From contig JAFGCA010000294.1 of assembly GCA_016932895.1 (NCBI GenBank), positions 1 to 17,900 on the forward strand: DNA of 17,900 bases, given 5' to 3'. The position numbers and the translations under genes are program-made. Position 1 is the stretch's first letter. Each line of letters starts with the position of its first letter. The stretch is from Sedimentisphaerales bacterium. GTDB lineage: Bacteria; Planctomycetota; Phycisphaerae; Sedimentisphaerales; SG8-4. Below the pieces are notes generated by a model. The model worked only from the letters and a program-made list of their open reading frames with translations. It was not told the DNA's origin and searched no databases. Shown piece by piece: positions 13,561 to 17,900 of the stretch.

Positions 13561-13629
13561 TTACATAAGCTTCTTCTTCAAGGAAATCAAACCCGCGATT
13601 TCCTCGAAGAACATAAGCTCCATCTCCAT
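13561..13629 (-). CDS. Possible 22-aa small protein after the S41 protease
   Basis: ATG at 13629, stop TAA at 13563-13561, starting 18 nt after the protease stop. GAGGAG (13644-13639) is 9 nt upstream. The product MEMELMFFEEIAGLISLKKK-LM has acidic, hydrophobic and basic blocks, as in tiny membrane-associated peptides. The ORF covers a hairpin with flanking direct repeats, so the match could be accidental. Confidence 0.25.
   Translation of the reverse strand: MEMELMFFEEIAGLISLKKKLM
13563..13619 (-). repeat. Hairpin flanked by 9-bp direct repeats
   Basis: ACATAAGCT occurs at 13563-13571 and 13611-13619. The 39 bp between are an imperfect palindrome: AGGAAATC (13581-13588) pairs with GATTTCCT (13597-13604). 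On the minus strand the stem extends to 13 bp (CTTCGAGGAAATC with GATTTCCTTGAAG, one G-T pair). It sits in the gap after the protease and before lysS. There is no T-run, so terminator function is doubtful. Confidence 0.5.
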
Positions 13630-13647
13630 GCGGCAAAGCTCCTCTTG

Positions 13648-15993
13648 TCAGTTGGCGGCCACCACACCGATCTTGAGCGTCTGCGCCTTGAGCACGAGAA
13701 GCCCGACAGCCAACTGCGGGTCCGCCTTCAGGGTTTCCTCGATGCTGTGCTTGTTCAAGGACGTTCCGTTGTCGCTGCGGTTGGCCTGGACCAGCACGTC
13801 ATTGTCCCGCTGGACGTCGAGCATCTTCTTGAGTTCTTCGCTGGTCAGTTTCACCTCGACGTCGGGGCCGACGCCCCAGTCTTTGCGTCCTTCCTTCTCC
13901 ACGGCCTCGCGGCTCTTGACCCGCTGCCCGGAAGGCAGGTGATAGTAGGCCATGGTGTACTTGAGCTCGGCGCGCCCGCCGGGATAGTGGGTAATGCCCT
14001 GGACGCTCCCTTTGCCGTGCGTGCGCGTCCCTACCAGGACCGCTCGCTCGTATCTTTCATCGGCCAGGGCGCCCGCCACGATCTCCGAGGCGCTGGCGGA
14101 GTGCGAGTTGATGAGAATCACCAGCGGGTAGTCCGGATGGGTCCCGCGGCGGTGCGCGTGCTCGTAGGCGGGAATCATATTGGCCTTCGGCTGCGTCCGG
14201 ACGATCAGGCCCTCGGCCAGGAACTTGTCGACGACCTTGACGGCGCTGTCCAGAAGTCCTCCCGTGTTGAAGCGAAGGTCGAGAATCAGGCCGTTCAAAC
14301 CGTCGGCCTCCAGCCGATCCAGAACGCGTTCCAGGTCGTTGGAGGTATCGCCCGAGAAACTCGTGATGCGAACGTAACCGATGCGATTGTCCTCATCCAG
14401 CACGTACAGCCAGTCGCCGGTCTCGGTTCTCTGCCAGCCGCGGATGGTCGGCACGGTAATTCGATCCCGGGTGATGGTGATATCGTACGTGTCCTCCCGG
14501 CCTCGCCGCCGGATCGTCAGGTTGACCTTCGTGCCCTTGGGGCCGGTGATCTTCTTGACCGCGCAGAGAAGACTCATGTCGATCGTGGGGACACCATCGA
14601 CCTTCTCGATCACATCCCCGGCATCCAGCCCCGCCCGGTAGGCCGGGGTGTCGGGCAACAGGCTGGCGACCGTCAGCATGCCCATCGGCTTGGAGATTTC
14701 GATGCCGATGCCGGTGAATTCGTTCATCATGACCTTCTCGAAATCCTGCACCTGTCGCGGCCAGACCATGACCGTGTACGGATCCAGGGTTTCCAGGGCC
14801 GCCTCGGAGAAATGGGCGATCAGCGGCCGGCGCGGAAGCTCCACCGTCGTCTCGTTGATGGCCAATACCTTGTCCAGAACGTCGAGGAACTCCTTCTTGC
14901 GAAATCCCTCGATCGAGGCCTCGATCTCGTCGCGCAGTCCCGCCAGAGCCACCGACCAAGCCGTGACCTTCTCCGGCGCCGGGGGCTCGAACGTCATGTC
15001 CTTCGTCGCCTCGGCGTCATTGGCAAACGTAATGGTAAGAACCTCCGCGAGCAGGTCGCAGCGATTGATCGCCTTGGTGGCCATCTCGACATAGTCGATG
15101 CTGTTGACGTAATGCAGGTCCAGGGCCTCGATGGCGCGCTCGAACATGAGCTGCACGACCCCGTCATAGCGCTCTTTCCGCGTCTCACAGGGGCTGTCCT
15201 GGAAGGAAGCGGCAATGCCGGCGCGTTCCAGCAACTCCTCGGCCTGTGCGGAATAGCCCTTGTTGTTCGGGTCAATCGCCTGGAGCCAGTAGAAGTAGCG
15301 CGTGTAGGCGTTGAGCCACTTGCCCTCGGCCTCCAGCAGAATGCTGCGGTCCACGGCTTCCTGCATGACCCGCTGGACATAGGAGTTCGCCAGGAGCCCG
15401 GCCTTCTGCTCGCCATCGGCGAACTCGGCCGCTTTTACCACCGTGGCCAGAACGTCGGTGACATCGTTCGGCTCGTTCGGATCGTCGGCGCCGGCCGTGG
15501 CGTTTGGATCGACCGGTGGGATATCGCGGCGTTCCAGATCGACGGTCGCCTCCAATTTCCCCAGCTCAGAGAGCTGCTTCTGATAGGCCGCCTCTTTCGC
15601 CACCTTGCGCTCAGTACCGATCTGCTCGTATCGATTGACGATCCCCTTGAGATCGACGACGCGCCCATCGCCGGGTATGTCGGCGACCCGCAGACGTTCG
15701 GCCGCTTCGCTGAATGCCCCGCGGCAGATCAGCTCGGACGCCTCGGCAACCGGGTCCGGTTTGACGGAGACCGGCTCCGAACCCGCCGGCACCTGCGCCA
15801 GAACCGGAGAGACGGCCTGGGCCACTGCGCTTGAATCCTGCGGATTCGCCCAGCACCGGTAGCCACCGAGCCAACAGGCGACCGCCAGCAGCAACGCACA
15901 GGAGGACAAGGCCACAAAGGTGACCCTGGCATTTCGAACACCGGCCTTCGACCGCTCACGCCCGGACGAGGTTTCTTTCGCTGTATCGCGCAC
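13648..15993 (-). CDS. S41-family C-terminal processing protease (PDZ domain)
   Basis: About 781 aa, an exported Ser/Lys protease of the CtpA/Prc type. From the N-terminus: a single hydrophobic segment (about 23-43, VTFVALSSCALLLAVACWLGG) acting as signal or anchor; a region of some 370 residues, acidic and helical, without a family I recognise; a PDZ domain (about 423-513, with FTGIGIEI and AGLDAGDVIEKVDG); and the S41 domain with DLRFNTGG, the serine in NSHSASASEIVAGAL (S636) and the lysine in THGKGSVQG (K661). The Ser-Lys spacing of 25 matches Prc. The start is GTG at 15993 or TTG at 15996; AAGGAG lies 10 or 7 nt upstream respectively and there is no ATG in range. The frame is open further upstream without support. 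It lies 134 nt after fba. Confidence 0.9.
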   Translation of the reverse strand: MRDTAKETSSGRERSKAGVRNARVTFVALSSCALLLAVACWLGGYRCWANPQDSSAVAQAVSPVLAQVPAGSEPVSVKPDPVAEASELICRGAFSEAAERLRVADIPGDGRVVDLKGIVNRYEQIGTERKVAKEAAYQKQLSELGKLEATVDLERRDIPPVDPNATAGADDPNEPNDVTDVLATVVKAAEFADGEQKAGLLANSYVQRVMQEAVDRSILLEAEGKWLNAYTRYFYWLQAIDPNNKGYSAQAEELLERAGIAASFQDSPCETRKERYDGVVQLMFERAIEALDLHYVNSIDYVEMATKAINRCDLLAEVLTITFANDAEATKDMTFEPPAPEKVTAWSVALAGLRDEIEASIEGFRKKEFLDVLDKVLAINETTVELPRRPLIAHFSEAALETLDPYTVMVWPRQVQDFEKVMMNEFTGIGIEISKPMGMLTVASLLPDTPAYRAGLDAGDVIEKVDGVPTIDMSLLCAVKKITGPKGTKVNLTIRRRGREDTYDITITRDRITVPTIRGWQRTETGDWLYVLDEDNRIGYVRITSFSGDTSNDLERVLDRLEADGLNGLILDLRFNTGGLLDSAVKVVDKFLAEGLIVRTQPKANMIPAYEHAHRRGTHPDYPLVILINSHSASASEIVAGALADERYERAVLVGTRTHGKGSVQGITHYPGGRAELKYTMAYYHLPSGQRVKSREAVEKEGRKDWGVGPDVEVKLTSEELKKMLDVQRDNDVLVQANRSDNGTSLNKHSIEETLKADPQLAVGLLVLKAQTLKIGVVAAN

Positions 15994-16020
15994 CAATGAA
16001 CCGCTCCTTTCCTCTACGGT

Positions 16021-16104
16021 GTCTCGACGTCGCCGAGACAGGCCTCCGGCACCAGGGCATTGCGAGCCCTTGTGCCGTCGGCCATGCACGTATTACGCAA
16101 TGCC
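16021..16104. repeat. Cluster of inverted repeats between fba and the S41 protease
   Basis: Three overlapping inverted pairs are seen. GTCTCG (16021-16026) / CGAGAC (16034-16039). GGCAC-GGGC (16048-16058) / GCCC-GTGCC (16066-16076) with a 2x2 mismatch. GGCATTGCG (16056-16064) / CGCAATGCC (16096-16104). The last two are mutually exclusive. None is followed by a T-run. The region is the 3' end of the fba transcript and the leader of the protease gene. Confidence 0.45.
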
Positions 16105-16127
16105 GTCGTGCCCGGCGTTATGTGCTC

Positions 16128-17072
16128 TCAGAGACACTCTTCGGCCTTTCCGGCACATCCCAGCACATCGAGCTTGTGGAGCACCATCTCGCGGATGGCA
16201 TCCCGGCCGGGGCCGAGATACTTGCGAGGATCGAACTCCGCCGGCTTCTCGCAAAAGACCTGCCGAATCTTGGCCGTCAGAGCCATACGCAGGTCCGTGT
16301 CGATGTTGACCTTGCACATGGCCATCTTCGAGGCCTTGGTGACCATATGCTCCGGCACGCCCATCGCGTCCGGCATCTGGCCCCCGTATTTGTTGATCAG
16401 ATCCTTGAACTCCTTCAAAACACTGCTCGAACCGTGCATCACCAGCGGGAAGCCCGGCAGTCTCTCCCCTATCTCTTGTATAACGTCAAAAGCGATGGTG
16501 GGTTCGGTCTTGAATTTGTAGGCCCCGTGGCTGGTCCCGCACGCAATGGCCAGAGAATCGCAGCCGCTCTTCTCGACGAATTCGACCGCCTGGTTCGGGT
16601 CGGCGATGTGCTTGCTGACGTCCTCGACGCCCACGACGTCTTCCTCAATGCCGCCCAACTGGCCCAGCTCGGCCTCCACCACCACGTCGCGCGGATGAGC
16701 GTATTCGACGACCTGCTTGGTCACCGCAATATTCTCTTCAAAGGGCAGATGCGAACCGTCGATCATCACTGAGGTGAATCCGTCATCCACAAACTGCTTG
16801 CACGTCTCGAAAGTGTCGCCGTGATCGAGGTTTATGGCAATCGGAATGCCCGGATTCTCTTCCACCACCACGTTGATGATGGCCTTCAAATAGCTGTTCT
16901 TGGCGTAGGCTCGCGCCCCTCGGGACACTTGCAGAATAAGCGGGGCTTTCTTTTCGGCCACGGCCTCGATGATGCCCTGCGTGATTTCCATATTGTTGAC
17001 GTTGAACGCGCCAACGGCATAGCCGTTCTTGTAGGCCATTTCAAACATCTTCTTTGTGTTGACTAACGGCAT
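16128..17072 (-). CDS. fba: Fructose-bisphosphate aldolase, class II
   Basis: A 314-aa zinc-dependent aldolase that splits fructose 1,6-bisphosphate into dihydroxyacetone phosphate and glyceraldehyde 3-phosphate in glycolysis and gluconeogenesis. Catalytic and metal residues are in place: D83 and H84 in NLDHGDTFE, E133/E135 in EAELGQLGG, H182 in TSHGAYKF, H213 in VMHGSSS, and N256/D258 in CKVNIDTDLR. The phosphate-binding SHGAYKF and HGSSS loops favour the fructose rather than the tagatose enzyme, but this is not proven. Length is normal. AAGGAG lies 7 nt before the ATG at 17072. A promoter is seen at 17116-17145, and the gene is probably independent of lptD upstream. Confidence 0.92.
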   Translation of the reverse strand: MPLVNTKKMFEMAYKNGYAVGAFNVNNMEITQGIIEAVAEKKAPLILQVSRGARAYAKNSYLKAIINVVVEENPGIPIAINLDHGDTFETCKQFVDDGFTSVMIDGSHLPFEENIAVTKQVVEYAHPRDVVVEAELGQLGGIEEDVVGVEDVSKHIADPNQAVEFVEKSGCDSLAIACGTSHGAYKFKTEPTIAFDVIQEIGERLPGFPLVMHGSSSVLKEFKDLINKYGGQMPDAMGVPEHMVTKASKMAMCKVNIDTDLRMALTAKIRQVFCEKPAEFDPRKYLGPGRDAIREMVLHKLDVLGCAGKAEECL

Positions 17073-17115
17073 AGTCTGCTCCTTACAAAACCCTTATCGG
17101 CACCGACCATTAAAA

Positions 17116-17145
17116 ATAATCTGACGCTTGAAAATTCCGTGGCAA
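17116..17145 (-). promoter_or_regulatory. Promoter for fba
   Basis: On the minus strand TTGCCA (17145-17140), 18 bp, GATTAT (17121-17116). It lies in the 147-bp gap after lptD. The predicted leader is about 35 nt. The call is moderate: the -10 matches at four of six positions. Confidence 0.45.
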
Positions 17146-17219
17146 ACGGCGCAAACGAGGCCAAAGCCACCCAAGCATCCCCAATTCACACAGAAACCAT
17201 CTCCCTACCCCCATTTTTC

Positions 17220-17900
17220 CTAATACGCCACTGATTCTCCCAATCCCATATATCGTCGCAATCCGAAGCCAAGTTCTGGAACACCCTGGGGCCAGAGGCT
17301 GAAAACGAGCGATTGCTCGTCTACGGATTCATCTACACTAAACGTCAAGGCATAGTTCAAACGGTGGTACTTGCGAATCAATGTTATATCCGTTCGAATG
17401 TTCGCGCCGTAGTCAAGATCATACTGCTGGGAAAACACGGCCGTGTAGCGCGGGTCCAGCACGTAGGTCGCGGCAAACGTGAACGCCGTCGAGCCGACCT
17501 CCCCCAGTCCGTTGTCCACATCCCGCAGGTAGCGACTGCCCAGGTAATACGTCAGGTTCGGCCAGCACAGACGCGAGAAACCGACGTCAAGCTGCTCAAC
17601 AACGCCCCGCTGCATATCGAAATAGACGTCGCCCAGAACCGAGGTCGTATCGCTGAGTCTCATAATCATCTCGGTGCTGGTGTAGTTGTGTCGGGGCCCA
17701 AAGGCTTCCGTCGTCCGTCTGTCGAGCGGTGGAAGATCTCTGACCAGAGGGTTCGCCAGCGGGATCAGGGGCTTGTTCCAGAGGAACCGGTCCGGCCCGA
17801 CGATCCCCTCGGCCGAATCGTTCACCCAGACGAAATCCACGTTCAACTCCAGCCAGTCCACCGTGCGACGGCTCCCGGCGGGGCCCCTTTTCGTCTGCCA
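17220..17900 (-). CDS. lptD: LptD-like LPS-assembly outer-membrane protein, C-terminal fragment
   Basis: The last 226 residues of a larger protein; the frame is open to the right edge of the window, starting WQTKRGPAGSRRTVDWLEL. The sequence is a run of amphipathic beta strands: VDWLELNVDFVWV, NYTSTEMIMRL, TSVLGDVYFDMQ, LTYYLGSRYL, STAFTFAATYVLD, YTAVFSQQYDLDYG, ITLIRKYHRLNYALTFSVD and ELGFGLRRYMG. It ends in an aromatic residue (VAY), as barrel proteins inserted by BAM do. The QTKRG and LDYGANIRTDITLIRKYHR segments recall the barrel domain of planctomycete LptD proteins, which insert LPS in the outer leaflet. That is from memory and is the main uncertainty, since the diagnostic N-terminal OstA domain is outside the window. 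The Lol genes nearby fit an envelope role. Confidence 0.6.
   Translation of the reverse strand, partial: WQTKRGPAGSRRTVDWLELNVDFVWVNDSAEGIVGPDRFLWNKPLIPLANPLVRDLPPLDRRTTEAFGPRHNYTSTEMIMRLSDTTSVLGDVYFDMQRGVVEQLDVGFSRLCWPNLTYYLGSRYLRDVDNGLGEVGSTAFTFAATYVLDPRYTAVFSQQYDLDYGANIRTDITLIRKYHRLNYALTFSVDESVDEQSLVFSLWPQGVPELGFGLRRYMGLGESVAY

Noticed and set aside
13546..15834. A 762-codon open frame on the plus strand opposite the S41 protease
   Set aside because: Antisense shadow of a gene with intact PDZ and catalytic motifs; no signal, domain or ribosome binding site.
1..17900. CRISPR array, tRNA or rRNA genes, insertion sequence or phage genes
   Set aside because: I saw no regularly spaced direct repeats, no cloverleaf-like sequence with CCA end, no transposase or integrase motifs, and no phage proteins.

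Overview
The window looks like a chromosomal stretch of a GC-rich, diderm bacterium, most likely a planctomycete of the Phycisphaerae type (inference from protein style and gene mix; no rRNA or marker gene proves it). It has outer-membrane beta-barrel proteins, a LolCDE-type lipoprotein exporter and the C-terminal part of an LptD-like LPS-assembly barrel. Recognisable promoters are of the sigma-70 type (TTGACN, 16-18 bp, TAnnnT-like), and genes have AGGAG-type ribosome binding sites.

Layout. 1-237 (minus): start of rarA, cut by the window edge. 238-762: a long non-coding stretch with a REP-like palindrome, a promoter and a 5' leader holding an intrinsic terminator and a possible 21-codon leader peptide. 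763-6116 (plus): five secreted beta-barrel genes. The first is small (196 aa) and of a separate family. The next four (277-299 aa) are clear paralogues in tandem. Each paralogue has its own promoter, and three of the four keep a clean terminator, so they are duplicated complete transcription units rather than an operon. Their leaders differ: one has a long stem-loop, and one has an operator-like palindrome between -35 and -10.

6253-17900 (minus): housekeeping genes. In the direction of transcription these are lptD (partial), class II fructose-bisphosphate aldolase, an S41 C-terminal processing protease, lysS, two LolC/E-type permeases, lolD, a branched-chain aminotransferase and a polyprenyl diphosphate synthase. 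The two permeases and lolD would form an inner-membrane lipoprotein-release complex. lptD and the barrel array point to heavy investment in the outer membrane. The plus-strand barrel array and the minus-strand block converge at the terminator near 6150-6184.

The most interesting non-coding signals are: (a) a REP-like repeat with compensatory stem changes, found alone near 347 and as an inverted pair between the two permease genes; (b) the attenuator-like leader of the first barrel gene; (c) the structured leader and the palindromic promoter in the barrel array, plus terminators that were copied along with the genes; (d) a short hairpin bounded by 9-bp direct repeats downstream of the protease. 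I found no CRISPR array, tRNA, rRNA, transposase or phage gene, and no obvious novel defence or biosynthetic system.
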